Shown here piece by piece: positions 31,869 through 41,107 of a stretch of DNA of 64,000 nucleotides. A program made the translations under genes and the position numbers. Under the pieces are notes generated by a model. That model saw nothing but the letters and a program-made list of their open reading frames with translations. It was not told where the DNA came from and ran no database searches. The stretch's first letter is position 1. Every line of letters begins with the position of its first letter. The DNA is from Gemmatimonadota bacterium (GTDB taxonomy: Bacteria; Latescibacterota; UBA2968; UBA8231): NCBI GenBank assembly GCA_009840005.1, contig VXOR01000019.1:51390-115389 (forward strand), written 5' to 3'.

Positions 31869-34123
31869 TCACCCTACTAAAACGCCTGCTCGCCGCCCGG
31901 CACCGCATCGCCTTCCATCTCTACATGGGCATCGGCACGGCCGTAGTCCTTACCATGGTGGCGAGCTTGGTGGCTTGGTTTTCCTTCGACCAAGTCGGCG
32001 AGGCCCAAAGGCAGGTAAACGAGCGGGCGGTCCCGGAGATAGCCACCGCTTTTGCAGTCGCCCAGCAAAGCGGCACCCTTGCCGCGGCAGCCCCGCGCTT
32101 GGTAGCGGCCGAGACGCCGATGGCCTTTGCTGAGGTCGCCACCAAAGTCGCCTCCGAGCGGGACGACTTTAAAAAGCAATTGGCCGCCCTGACTCAGCAG
32201 GGCGCAGCCGAGGAACGCTTCGCACGGATTCGCGCCCGCGGCGACACCCTCATCGCCAACATCAACGCGATTGAGGCTTCGATGTCCAAGCGCTTTGAGC
32301 TCAATGCGCGCAGCCGTGGATTGCAAAAAAACCTAGAGGCACTGCAAAACGAACTAACTGGCATCTTGATTCCGGCCATCGACGATCAGCTATTCTACGC
32401 AATGACCGGCTACCGCACCCTCGGCAAACCGCCCGCCCCCCGCGCTCAACACCTTTCAGAGGCCGAACTTTCTCTCTATCGCGATCTAGCCGAGTTGCAG
32501 GAAGGGACCACTACAGCTACGCGCCTGCTGGCCAGTACCTTCAACCTATCGGACGTGCTCCTGCTAGAGCCCTTACAGGAGCGCTTCGACTCGACAGTCG
32601 ATGGCATCGAACGAAAACTCGCTGCGCTCGGCTCAGGCCCCTTGCACAGCACGCTCGACCAGACCTCTGACCGCCAGATGCCCAAAGTTGGCTTCCGCAT
32701 CGAGCGCGCCTACTTGCATAACGAGCTCGACCAGACCTTTAACCGTCTGTTTGACCTAGGCCGAGGGGACGAGAAGATTTTCTCTCTGCGCACCTTGGAA
32801 CTCCAAGTCGTCGAACAGCAACGAGCACTGCTCGACCGCAACCGCGACTTGTCCATTGAATTAGTCTCCGAAGTCGAGAGCCTAGTCAATACGGCCCGCG
32901 GGAGCGCACAGGAAGCCACGCAAACCTCCACCCAAGCCATCTTCACCGGTCGCAAACTCCTGCTCGCTATTAACGCCATCGGCATCATCGGAGCGATCCT
33001 GATCGCTTGGCTGTTAGTGGGTCGGGTGCTGTTGCGCCGCCTCGAATTTCTGTCGAACCGAATGCGCCGGATGGCAGAGGGCGACCTAGAGGCAAAGATC
33101 GAGATGCCCGGGCGCGACGAGGTCGCCGACATGGCCGCTGCCCTCGAAATTTTCCGCCATAATTCGTTGGAGGCCCAGCGGCTCAACTTGGTGGAAAAGC
33201 TAGCTGCCGATTTAGAAGAAAAAAATGCCACGCTCGAAAAGGTGCTCGAAGATCTACAGCTGGCGCAGGATCAGATCGTCATGCGCGAAAAACTGGCTGC
33301 CCTAGGCGAACTCACCGCGGGCGTGGCGCACGAAATCCAGAACCCCTTGAACTTCGTCAAGAACTTCGCAGAAGTCTCGGAGGAACTGTTAGAGGAATTG
33401 CAAGAGGTACTAGAGGAAGAAGACGTAAAGATAAACGAAGAGCAGCGCGAGCTACTCAACGAGATCAAGGGCGACTTGACCGACAATCTCGGGCGCATCC
33501 GCCACCACGGCGACCGCGCCAACCGCATTGTCCGCGACATGCTGCAGATGGGTCGCGGGTCCGGCGAGGCACGGGCCGCGGCTATCAACGACCTGCTTGA
33601 AGAACACGCTCGCCTCGCTTTCCACAGCGCTCGAGCGACTAATGCGAATTTTCAGCTCGACATCAAGGAGGATTTAGACGAGGAGGTGGGAGAGTTAGAG
33701 GTGGTCCCGCAGGATTTGGCTCGCGTTTTTCTGAACATGGTGAGCAATGCCTGCTACGCCACCAACGAGAAGCGGTACGCTCCAGAGACGACATCCGACT
33801 ACGTTCCCACGCTCTGGATCAGCTCCCGGCGAACGCCCGATCAAGTCGAAGTCCGCATCCGCGACAATGGGAACGGGATTCCACCGGATGTCGTCGATAA
33901 AATTTTCAACCCATTCTTTACAACTAAGCCGACCGATCAAGGAACCGGGCTTGGACTCGCGCTTTCCAACGACATCGTACGCGAACATGGGGGCATCATA
34001 AAGGTCCATTCCGAGCCTGGCGAATTTACCGAGATGACCATCGAACTGCCCACGGAGCGGTCGGCGTCCTTGCAATCAGACCCAGCCGATTCAGACGCGA
34101 CCACAACGCCCTCTTCAGTTTAA
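31865..34123 (+). CDS. membrane sensor histidine kinase
   Basis: A 752-residue kinase. Transmembrane helix 1 lies at about 19-39 (GTAVVLTMVASLVAWFSF) and helix 2 at about 363-387 (LLAINAIGIIGAILIAWLL), leaving a large helical periplasmic domain of some 320 residues. A HAMP domain (MAEGDLEAKIEMPGRDEVAD) and a coiled coil follow. The phosphoacceptor His489 is in GVAHEIQNPLNFVKNF, and the ATPase domain has the N-box (NMVSNACYATNE), G1 IRDNGNGIPP and G2 GTGLGLALSN. The kinase would phosphorylate Asp61 of the receiver-PP2C protein encoded three genes upstream. Its gene overlaps that of the binding protein by four bases. Confidence 0.93.
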   Translation: MITLLKRLLAARHRIAFHLYMGIGTAVVLTMVASLVAWFSFDQVGEAQRQVNERAVPEIATAFAVAQQSGTLAAAAPRLVAAETPMAFAEVATKVASERDDFKKQLAALTQQGAAEERFARIRARGDTLIANINAIEASMSKRFELNARSRGLQKNLEALQNELTGILIPAIDDQLFYAMTGYRTLGKPPAPRAQHLSEAELSLYRDLAELQEGTTTATRLLASTFNLSDVLLLEPLQERFDSTVDGIERKLAALGSGPLHSTLDQTSDRQMPKVGFRIERAYLHNELDQTFNRLFDLGRGDEKIFSLRTLELQVVEQQRALLDRNRDLSIELVSEVESLVNTARGSAQEATQTSTQAIFTGRKLLLAINAIGIIGAILIAWLLVGRVLLRRLEFLSNRMRRMAEGDLEAKIEMPGRDEVADMAAALEIFRHNSLEAQRLNLVEKLAADLEEKNATLEKVLEDLQLAQDQIVMREKLAALGELTAGVAHEIQNPLNFVKNFAEVSEELLEELQEVLEEEDVKINEEQRELLNEIKGDLTDNLGRIRHHGDRANRIVRDMLQMGRGSGEARAAAINDLLEEHARLAFHSARATNANFQLDIKEDLDEEVGELEVVPQDLARVFLNMVSNACYATNEKRYAPETTSDYVPTLWISSRRTPDQVEVRIRDNGNGIPPDVVDKIFNPFFTTKPTDQGTGLGLALSNDIVREHGGIIKVHSEPGEFTEMTIELPTERSASLQSDPADSDATTTPSSV

Positions 34124-34453
34124 TTACGACAGCGCGGCAAGTGCCTCCTCTTCGGAGGCGTGGATCGCAATGATCTTGTCAAAACCGCTGATTTCAAAAA
34201 TTTCCCGTATCGGCTCCGAAAGCGAGCACAGCGCGAACTGGGCACTGCGCTGCTGGAGCGTTTTGGCAATCAGCAGAAACGTCCGCAGGCCCGCACTGCT
34301 GATGTAGTTGATGGCCGCCAAATCGACGAGCACCGCGTTGCTGTCATCGCCGATCGCCTCGCTTAAGGCGGTGTGGAAGTCGCGGGCATTGACCCCATCG
34401 ATGCGGCCTTCGGGCTTGGCGATTAATACGCCGTCCTTCTGTTCGGTATTCAC
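34124..34453 (-). CDS. STAS-domain anti-sigma-factor antagonist (RsbV type)
   Basis: A 109-residue STAS protein. It contains the RsbV/SpoIIAA motif VLVDLAAINYISSAGLRTFL, with the phosphorylatable serine in SSAG. Unphosphorylated, it would bind the RsbW-like kinase and free its target. It is encoded convergently with the histidine kinase, immediately after the kinase stop codon. With the phosphatase and kinase genes at 29.1-30.7 kb it forms a full partner-switching set. Confidence 0.9.
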   Translation of the reverse strand: MNTEQKDGVLIAKPEGRIDGVNARDFHTALSEAIGDDSNAVLVDLAAINYISSAGLRTFLLIAKTLQQRSAQFALCSLSEPIREIFEISGFDKIIAIHASEEEALAALS

Positions 34454-34498
34454 TTGATCTCCTGCCTTTCTAAATGGTATGCACCATTTTTATCTGAT

Positions 34499-35884
34499 TT
34501 AAGAATTGTTCCGAATTTGGTCAACGTCATCCTGATCGGGCATGAGCACAAACTCAGGATACGCTTCGATTCCGAGTTCTGCGGTATCCTGGCCGAGTTC
34601 TTCAACGATTTGCGACACCCGCACCCCCATTGTCTTGTCTATAACAAACCACGCGAGCCACGAAGACGCAAACGCAAACGCGCCCACCGCCAACACCCCA
34701 ATGAGCTGGACGCCGAAGTTGCCACCGGCTGCAATGCAGACCGCCAAGGTCCCCCAAACGCCAGCGAACAAGTGGGCCGGAATCGCACCTACAACGTCGT
34801 CTAACTTGACGATCTCCAACAACCTCATCGCGCCGACGCACAACGCGCCGCCTATAGCACCAATTATGAGCGCCCAGTAGTGATCGACGATATCTGGCCC
34901 GGCCGTAATGGAAACGAGTCCGGCGAGCGCACCGTTGAGGACGCCGAGCAGATCGATACGTCCTAAAATCGGCCGCGATACGATGAGAGCAGCCACGACG
35001 CCGGCTGCTGCCGCAAGGTTGGTATTCACGAGCACACTGCTCATGGCGACGGCATCAAGCGCGCTCGACAGCGCGAGCTGAGAGCCGCCGTTGAAGCCGA
35101 ACCACCCGAGCCACAAAATGAAGACGCCCAAGGTCACGGCGGGGATGTTGGAAGGTGCCGTGACCTTGACGCTGCCGTCGGCGCGAAATTTTCCGTATCG
35201 CGCTCCGACGACGAGTGCGCCAGCGAGCGCAGCCCAACCTCCGGTCGAATGCACGATGGTAGAGCCAGCGAAATCTTGAAACCCCATTGCACTCAGCCAG
35301 CCACCGCCCCAAGTCCAAGCCCCGACAATGGGATAGATAATTACCGTCAACACGACCGTAAAAGCAAGAAACGCCCACAGCTTCACCCGCTCGGCCAGCG
35401 TGCCCGATACAATAGAAGCAGTCGTCGCCACAAAGACCATCTGGAAAAACCAGTCCGACATAGTGGCATGGCCGGCCTTTGTCACGTCTGCCGCAGCAGC
35501 AGCCTGCCCGGACAACAGCTTGAGTTCATCAGCCGAAGGCCCGTATAAAAACTTGATAGTACCGATCCAGCCTTCCTGCACATCGGTGTACATGAGGTTG
35601 TACCCAACCAAGTAATACGTGATCCCGGCAATCGAATAAAGCCCGATGTTCTTGAGGCAAATCATGGAGGCGTTCTTGGTGCGCACGGACCCGGCTTCGA
35701 GCATGGTAAAGCCCGCGCACATCCACATTATGAGCACGCCCCAAACGAGAAACGAAAAGGTGTTGAGAATGAATTGCAATTCTTCGCCGCTCGCGGCATA
35801 GGCCCCGGTCGCCCCCATTAGGAGGCCACAGGCCACAATAAATCCGCCCACCCGCAATAAGCTACCACTCGACTTTCCAATCAT
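34499..35884 (-). CDS. amt: ammonium transporter, Amt family
   Basis: A 461-residue Amt protein with an N-terminal signal-like helix and about eleven membrane helices. Family hallmarks include FMLEAGSVRTKN-type sequence (AGFTMLEAGSVRTKNASMI), DFAGSTIVHSTGGWAALAGA, LWLGWFGFNGGS and AGLVSITAGPDIVDH. It conducts ammonium or ammonia across the inner membrane. The ATG at 35884 has AAGGAG upstream; an earlier ATG at 35911 lies before that signal and is not favoured. No glnK partner gene is adjacent, which is unusual for amt. The GlnD gene at 7.6 kb could link it to nitrogen control. Confidence 0.95.
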   Translation of the reverse strand: MIGKSSGSLLRVGGFIVACGLLMGATGAYAASGEELQFILNTFSFLVWGVLIMWMCAGFTMLEAGSVRTKNASMICLKNIGLYSIAGITYYLVGYNLMYTDVQEGWIGTIKFLYGPSADELKLLSGQAAAAADVTKAGHATMSDWFFQMVFVATTASIVSGTLAERVKLWAFLAFTVVLTVIIYPIVGAWTWGGGWLSAMGFQDFAGSTIVHSTGGWAALAGALVVGARYGKFRADGSVKVTAPSNIPAVTLGVFILWLGWFGFNGGSQLALSSALDAVAMSSVLVNTNLAAAAGVVAALIVSRPILGRIDLLGVLNGALAGLVSITAGPDIVDHYWALIIGAIGGALCVGAMRLLEIVKLDDVVGAIPAHLFAGVWGTLAVCIAAGGNFGVQLIGVLAVGAFAFASSWLAWFVIDKTMGVRVSQIVEELGQDTAELGIEAYPEFVLMPDQDDVDQIRNNS

Positions 35885-35932
35885 GCCGATCTCTCTCCTT
35901 TGATCGATCATATACTACTTCAGCGATTTTAT

Positions 35933-35961
35933 ACTATAGCCAATCGCCAATCCTCTCGCAA
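35933..35961 (-). promoter_or_regulatory. candidate sigma-70 promoter of amt
   Basis: Reading the minus strand, TTGCGA at 35961-35956 and TATAGT at 35938-35933 are 17 bases apart, giving a start point near 35926, about 42 bases before the ATG. Farther upstream the word GTTGAATATCG appears in plus orientation at 35998-36008 and again at 36062-36072, a possible pair of binding sites. Confidence 0.4.
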
Positions 35962-36124
35962 TCACCTCACTGCTTTCCGATCTACCAAATAACAGGGGTT
36001 GAATATCGCTGATTTTTGCAAAATATAAAACGACAAAATTCTCTCGGCATTTTAAAAATGTGTTGAATATCGTTGTGATCGGCAGGTCCTGAAGTTGGCA
36101 AGACGGCGAACTTGAGGAGCAATC

Positions 36125-36532
36125 CTAGTCTCCCGCAGGCGTCGCGCGCTCCGAGACCTGCACGATCGCGTCTAGTTTCTCGCTAATCTCGGGATCAAAC
36201 TCGCTGTCTGGGACGTGTTCAGCCAATTCGTAGAAATTTTTCTTAGCCATCAGGTTGGGTAGGCCAAGCTTCCCGAAGTAGGACTCGAAGAGCGGGACTA
36301 GAAAATCATCGCTGGCCTTGATGTCAGCACTCCAAGGGTCAGACAGACGAAGCGGACGACAATAGAAAGACTCGTCGTTGGCGTAGTCGAACTCCAAACC
36401 ACACCTCCAGCATTGGTCATTGGTCACGCCTTCGACGGTAATGTCGATGCGAATATTGCTAGTGCGTTGCTGGCCGTTGACTCTGCGCACGTCTCGCACA
36501 TGCAGACCGCGCCTTCGCACAAATAGAACCAT
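36125..36532 (-). pseudogene. internally deleted fragment of an SMC-like AAA ATPase
   Basis: A 135-residue frame. The first half contains ITVEGVTNDQCWRCGLEFDY with ESFYCRPLRLS, a mid-protein segment I associate with large RecF/SMC-like ATPases. The second half contains LVPLFESYFGKLGLPNLM and EISEKLDAIVQVSE, which resembles the C-terminal end of the same family. Neither Walker motif is present, and the two segments, normally some distance apart, are joined near RLSDPWSADIKAS. I infer an internal deletion plus loss of the 5' part. It lies four bases downstream of a PhyH gene that reads the same way. Confidence 0.4.
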
Positions 36533-36536
36533 ACAG

Positions 36537-37334
36537 CTACACCCGCCCGTCGAATTCGCGTCCTCGGATCAACATAAAGCGAAATTCGCCGCGCGGCTTT
36601 TCGCACTCGGTCATCAGACGCTGCTCCTCACTTCCAGCACCGAGATACATAGTCTCCGAGCGGAGATAGTGCAGGGCTAGGCCGCGCCGCCGGTTAGGAG
36701 TGGGATTGGCACCCGTGCGGTGGAAGTTGAGGCCGTGGTGGAACAAACAGGAGCCGGCCGACAATTCCACTGGTACAGGCTCGGGGATCAGGGGATTTTC
36801 CAAAAAGCGGGGTTTGTACGCCGAATTGATAGGCCCCCATTTATGGCTGCCCGGCAGCACGGTCATGCAGCCGTTTTCCACGGTGGCGTCGTCGAGGGCG
36901 ACCCAGCAGGAGACGTGGTCTTGCGGAGCAAACTGCGGCCACGCCACGGAATCCTGGTGCCAGTCGGTGACCGTGCCGTGATAACGCGCTTTCATCATCA
37001 ACTGGTCGCAGTAGAGTTTGATGTTGGGACCGAGCAAATCCTCGATGACATCGACGATCTCCGCCTTGCGGGCCACGGCCTCAAAGAGGGGATCGAAATA
37101 GCACAGATGCGTCATTTTGCGCACCTGATCGAGGCGATCCACCTCAGCATCCTCTTCCTCGCGGAAGGCGGCTTCCAACTGGACGTAGCGCGGCGGCACG
37201 TGGTCGGCTTGGCCCCGGGCGATCCCCTCGCTGCGCTGGCGCAGGGCCTGTAGTTCGTCGTCTGAGAGGATCCGGTGATAAGGCAGGTAGCCCTGTTCCT
37301 CAAAGTGGCTTTTTTGCGCTTGCGTCAAGGCCAT
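36537..37334 (-). CDS. phytanoyl-CoA dioxygenase family (PhyH) oxygenase
   Basis: A 265-residue Fe(II)/2-oxoglutarate-dependent oxygenase. The iron ligands are the H and D of DWHQDSVAWPQF and a distal His in LFHHGLNFHRTGANPTPNRR, which also supplies the 2-oxoglutarate-binding Arg. WVALDDATVENGCMTVLPGS is the typical PhyH core. These enzymes hydroxylate an unactivated carbon of a lipid, amino acid or small metabolite. It belongs to a minus-strand group with an aldolase and a second PhyH, suggesting one degradation pathway. Confidence 0.88.
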   Translation of the reverse strand: MALTQAQKSHFEEQGYLPYHRILSDDELQALRQRSEGIARGQADHVPPRYVQLEAAFREEEDAEVDRLDQVRKMTHLCYFDPLFEAVARKAEIVDVIEDLLGPNIKLYCDQLMMKARYHGTVTDWHQDSVAWPQFAPQDHVSCWVALDDATVENGCMTVLPGSHKWGPINSAYKPRFLENPLIPEPVPVELSAGSCLFHHGLNFHRTGANPTPNRRRGLALHYLRSETMYLGAGSEEQRLMTECEKPRGEFRFMLIRGREFDGRV

Positions 37335-37358
37335 GATTAGGCAACCCGAACCGCCGGG

Positions 37359-38042
37359 CTAGCTCGCCATCTCAGCGCGGATTTCCCGAATCCAATCGAC
37401 GCTCTGGCGCACCTTGGCCGCCAAACCATCCCAGTCCTTGGCGGCGACGAGTTCCTTGGTAATCAGCTTGGAGCCAGCGCCAACGGCCGCAACGCCAGCC
37501 TCAAACCACGCCTCCAAGCTCTCGCGGGTGGCATCGACGCCGCCGGTGGGCATAATCCGAGTCCACGGACAGGGGCCGAGCACGGATTTGACGAAAGCCG
37601 GACCGCCGACTTCGCTGCCCGGGAACACCTTGACGATCTCAACGCCTAGCTCCTCGGCTTGGCCGATCTCGCTGACCGAGCCGCAGCCGGGCGAATAGGC
37701 AATTTTGCGGCGGTTGCACAGGCGGGCGACCTCCTCGTTGAGCAAGGGGCCGACGACGAAGTTCGCGCCGTTGGCAATATAGAGGGCCGCAGTAGGCGCG
37801 TCGCAGATCGAGCCAACGCCCATGATGATGTCGATTTTCTCGGCCATCACGTGGCGCACCGTCTCGGTGAAGACGTGGTAGGCCAAATCGCCGCGATTGG
37901 TGAATTCAGCGCAGCGAGCACCCCCTCGGGCGCAGGCTTCGACAATGTGGATGGTGGTTTCTGGGTCGGCGTTGTAAAAGACCGGGACGATACCCGTGTC
38001 GTAGATGGCGTTGAGAACGGCCATCCGGTCGTACTGGGCCAT
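37359..38042 (-). CDS. eda: KDPG/KHG-type aldolase
   Basis: A 227-residue class I aldolase of the Eda family, which splits 2-keto-3-deoxy-6-phosphogluconate or 4-hydroxy-2-oxoglutarate into pyruvate and an aldehyde. The sequence has GIVPVFYNAD, ACARGGARCAEFTNRGD, MGVGSICDAPTAALYIANGA, and the Schiff-base region EIVKVFPGSEVGGPAFVKSV with PWTRIMPTGGVD. An AAGGAG site precedes the ATG. It is set between two PhyH genes. With the IlvD/Edd-type and enolase-superfamily dehydratases in the window it could complete an Entner-Doudoroff-like sugar-acid route. Confidence 0.9.
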   Translation of the reverse strand: MAQYDRMAVLNAIYDTGIVPVFYNADPETTIHIVEACARGGARCAEFTNRGDLAYHVFTETVRHVMAEKIDIIMGVGSICDAPTAALYIANGANFVVGPLLNEEVARLCNRRKIAYSPGCGSVSEIGQAEELGVEIVKVFPGSEVGGPAFVKSVLGPCPWTRIMPTGGVDATRESLEAWFEAGVAAVGAGSKLITKELVAAKDWDGLAAKVRQSVDWIREIRAEMAS

Positions 38043-38074
38043 TGTGTCTCCTTCATGTGTGGCGGACTGTGTAA

Positions 38075-38836
38075 TTATCGAGCAGCAGAGGCAAAGGGCA
38101 CGTGCTGCTCGGGGAAGTTGCCGTAGCGGTCCTCGCCGCGCACCAAGACGGTCGGATACTTGTTGCCCAGCGAATTGAGCTCGGGCTGCGCAACGTGCGG
38201 GGCCACGTAGCGCAGCGTCAACCCGCAGCGGCGGCGATTAGAGGTATTGGGATTGCTGGCGTGAAATATCTGGCCGTCGTGGACGGATATCTGACCCGGC
38301 GCGAGCACCAAATCGACGGCGTCGCTGTCATCGACGAGCTCGTCGGGGATCTCCTGATTAATGCTGAGCAGGTTGCCGGCTCTGTCCGACTCGCCGTGGG
38401 TGGCAATGCCGTTTTTGTGCGAGCCGGGAATAACCCGCATACAGCCGTTTTCCACATCGCTGGCATCCACGGCCACCCAAGCGGTGTGGGCCTCGGGCGG
38501 CTCTAAGCCCCAGTAGGTAACGTCTTGATGCCAGGCTACAAAGTGCTTGGCCTCTGGGTCGGGGTATTTGCAGAAAAAGTGCGTCGAGAGCAGCATAATG
38601 TCTTCGTCCATGACCTCCTGCATGGCGTCGAGGACGCGCGGGTCCGTGGCCATTTGCCAGATGAATTCTTCGTCGAGATGACGGGCTTGCAGGCCGATCT
38701 GGCACTTCTCGCGGCCCTCGCGGGCTTCCAACTCGTCGAAGCAGGCGCGAAAGTGATTGATCTCGTTGGCGCTGAACAGGTCAATGCCCGTGAGAAAGCC
38801 CTGCTCGGCATACCTCTGGGCGGCGTCTTGCGTCAT
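38075..38836 (-). CDS. second phytanoyl-CoA dioxygenase family (PhyH) oxygenase
   Basis: A 253-residue Fe(II)/2-oxoglutarate oxygenase. Iron ligands H and D occur in FVAWHQDVTYWGLEPPEAHT, the PhyH core in AWVAVDASDVENGCMRVIPG, and the distal His plus Arg in VHDGQIFHASNPNTSNRRRC. The ATG at 38836 has GGAG upstream; the longer frame to 38956 adds a cysteine-rich, non-conserved lead. It differs clearly from the PhyH at 36537 and probably acts on a different step or substrate. Confidence 0.88.
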   Translation of the reverse strand: MTQDAAQRYAEQGFLTGIDLFSANEINHFRACFDELEAREGREKCQIGLQARHLDEEFIWQMATDPRVLDAMQEVMDEDIMLLSTHFFCKYPDPEAKHFVAWHQDVTYWGLEPPEAHTAWVAVDASDVENGCMRVIPGSHKNGIATHGESDRAGNLLSINQEIPDELVDDSDAVDLVLAPGQISVHDGQIFHASNPNTSNRRRCGLTLRYVAPHVAQPELNSLGNKYPTVLVRGEDRYGNFPEQHVPFASAAR

Positions 38837-38941
38837 GGTGGCTCCGTTTTTGTAGGGCTGCGGCTTCGTGTATATATTGCACAAATCCCCCGCGCGAAAC
38901 AAGACTCGATTCGCCGCGTCAACACATAGAGGAAGGACGCA

Positions 38942-40174
38942 ATGGGCAGTGTGCAAATCAACGAGGACCTGCTATCGGACAGCGCCTATTTTGCCGCCGA
39001 AAGTCGGCGCGCAGCGCTAGCAGAAATGTTCGAATTCCGCGACCGGCGGGTCGTATTCGGGGCGGGTGCCCTGTCGCAGTTAGCCGACGAATGCGGCCGC
39101 CTCGGCGCGGGCCGAGTGCTGCTAATCCACGATCCAGGCATTGCCCCACTCGTCGATTTAGTCCGCCAAGCCCTCGACGGATTAGACGTGATGGGCACGT
39201 ACAGCGAGATTGCGCCCAACCCCTCGGTGCAAAGCGTCGATGCCTGCGCACAGTCGCTAGCGGCCGCGGATTTCGACGTGGCCGTCGCCTTGGGCGGGGG
39301 CAGCACCATGGACATGGCCAAATCCGCGCTCTGCACCGCTGCAAATGGCGGTTCCGTGGCCGATTACTTTGGCTTCGACCTGTACGAAAAGCCACCGCTG
39401 GCCCCACTCGTCGGCATCCCGACTACAGCGGGCACGGGCAGCGAGGTCAGCCGGGTGGCCGTAATCGCCGACGCAACCGGCAAGAAAGCCGTGTACAGCA
39501 GCTACTTACAGCCCAAGGCCGCGCTGGTGGATCCGCGTTTGCACCAAAACCTGCCGCCAGTATTGACCGCGATCACCGGCTTGGATGCCCTCGGGCACGC
39601 CCTCGAATGCACGGCTTCCAGCAAGAGCAATGCCATCGGCGACGCCGTGGCGCGGGCGGCCCTGACCGCGGGGTGCCCGGCGTACGTACAAGCCGTAGTC
39701 CACGGCGACCCCGACGCGCGCTATCAAATGGCGCGCTGTGCTCTACTCGCCGGATTGCTGTTGAGCCCCATCAACACCGGGGCTGGCCACGCGCTCGGCT
39801 ACGGAATCGAAAAGGTCTCCTTTGAGCGCGGCGCACCCGTGCCACACGGCGCGGCCGTGGCCCTCGTCTTGCCCGGGGTAATGCGGCACAACGCCCCGGC
39901 TGTGGCCGACAAATACTACTTTGCCGCGGGAGCCGCCGGGCTGGCGCTGGGTGGCAAGAGCCGCGAGGAAGGGGTCGAACTGGCGGCGGAGTGGATCGAC
40001 GAGTTGCGGCGGCAGCACACTCCCTACGGCTCGCTGAGCGCGGCTGGGATAAGCGCCGCCGACATTCCGCAGATGGTCGAAAGTGCCCTGAGCGTCCAGC
40101 GCTTGCTCGAACCCAATCCGGTTGCAGTGGAAGCGGACGACGCGGCTCGCATCTATCAGAACGCACTAAATTAA
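38942..40174 (+). CDS. iron-containing alcohol dehydrogenase
   Basis: A 410-residue group III alcohol dehydrogenase. The nucleotide-binding GGGSTMDMAKS, the PTTAGTGSEVSRVAVI segment and the metal-binding GLDALGHALECTASS with GAGHALGYGIEK are all present. It would interconvert an alcohol and an aldehyde with NAD(P). An AGGAAGG site precedes the ATG. It heads a plus-strand run with a flavin reductase, MsrB and a DNA methyltransferase, and diverges from the PhyH/aldolase group; its substrate may come from that pathway. Confidence 0.92.
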   Translation: MGSVQINEDLLSDSAYFAAESRRAALAEMFEFRDRRVVFGAGALSQLADECGRLGAGRVLLIHDPGIAPLVDLVRQALDGLDVMGTYSEIAPNPSVQSVDACAQSLAAADFDVAVALGGGSTMDMAKSALCTAANGGSVADYFGFDLYEKPPLAPLVGIPTTAGTGSEVSRVAVIADATGKKAVYSSYLQPKAALVDPRLHQNLPPVLTAITGLDALGHALECTASSKSNAIGDAVARAALTAGCPAYVQAVVHGDPDARYQMARCALLAGLLLSPINTGAGHALGYGIEKVSFERGAPVPHGAAVALVLPGVMRHNAPAVADKYYFAAGAAGLALGGKSREEGVELAAEWIDELRRQHTPYGSLSAAGISAADIPQMVESALSVQRLLEPNPVAVEADDAARIYQNALN

Positions 40175-40192
40175 AGCGAAAGGGAACGTTCA

Positions 40193-40666
40193 ATGGCGTT
40201 TGATCCTCAGCTTCAACGGCAAATTATGGGCCGCTTTGCCACCGGCGTCACCGTGGTGACCACCTCCTGCGATGGCCAGCTTTGGGGCATGACGGCCAAC
40301 GCGGTCATGTCGCTGTCTCTGTCGCCGCCGCTAGTGGTGGTCTCGGTTGACAAAAGCGCGTCCATGCACGGCCTGTTGCAAAAAGCCAAGGGCTTTGCCA
40401 TCAACATTCTCAAGCGGGAGCAGGAGGACCTCTCCGTGCGCTTTGCCCAGCGCGGCCCCAAGGACTTTGCAGATCTGGCGACCAAAGTGGCCCAGACCGG
40501 CGCGCCGATTCTGGCCGACGCCTTGGCCTACGTGGACTGCAAGCTAGTGGACGTCGCCGCCGCGGGCGACCACGACATGTTCATCGGCGAATGCCTCGCC
40601 GGCGAGGTGGGCAGCGGCTCGCCGCTGATCTTTTTCGGCGGGCAATACGCCGAGTTAGCCGATTAG
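40193..40666 (+). CDS. flavin reductase-like FMN-binding protein
   Basis: A 157-residue flavin reductase of the HpaC/NTAB type. It begins with GRFATGVTVVTTSCDGQLWG and continues with AVMSLSLSPPLVVVSVDKSA, FAINILKREQEDLSVRFAQR and IFFGGQYAEL, the usual FMN-fold pattern. Such proteins supply reduced flavin to an oxygenase or act alone on small electrophiles. It lies 18 bases after the iron dehydrogenase; no flavin-dependent monooxygenase partner is seen nearby. Confidence 0.88.
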   Translation: MAFDPQLQRQIMGRFATGVTVVTTSCDGQLWGMTANAVMSLSLSPPLVVVSVDKSASMHGLLQKAKGFAINILKREQEDLSVRFAQRGPKDFADLATKVAQTGAPILADALAYVDCKLVDVAAAGDHDMFIGECLAGEVGSGSPLIFFGGQYAELAD

Positions 40667-40693
40667 ACTGACCCAAGAGAAAGGAATGCTGCG

Positions 40694-41103
<410 letters not shown>

Positions 41104-41107
<4 letters not shown>

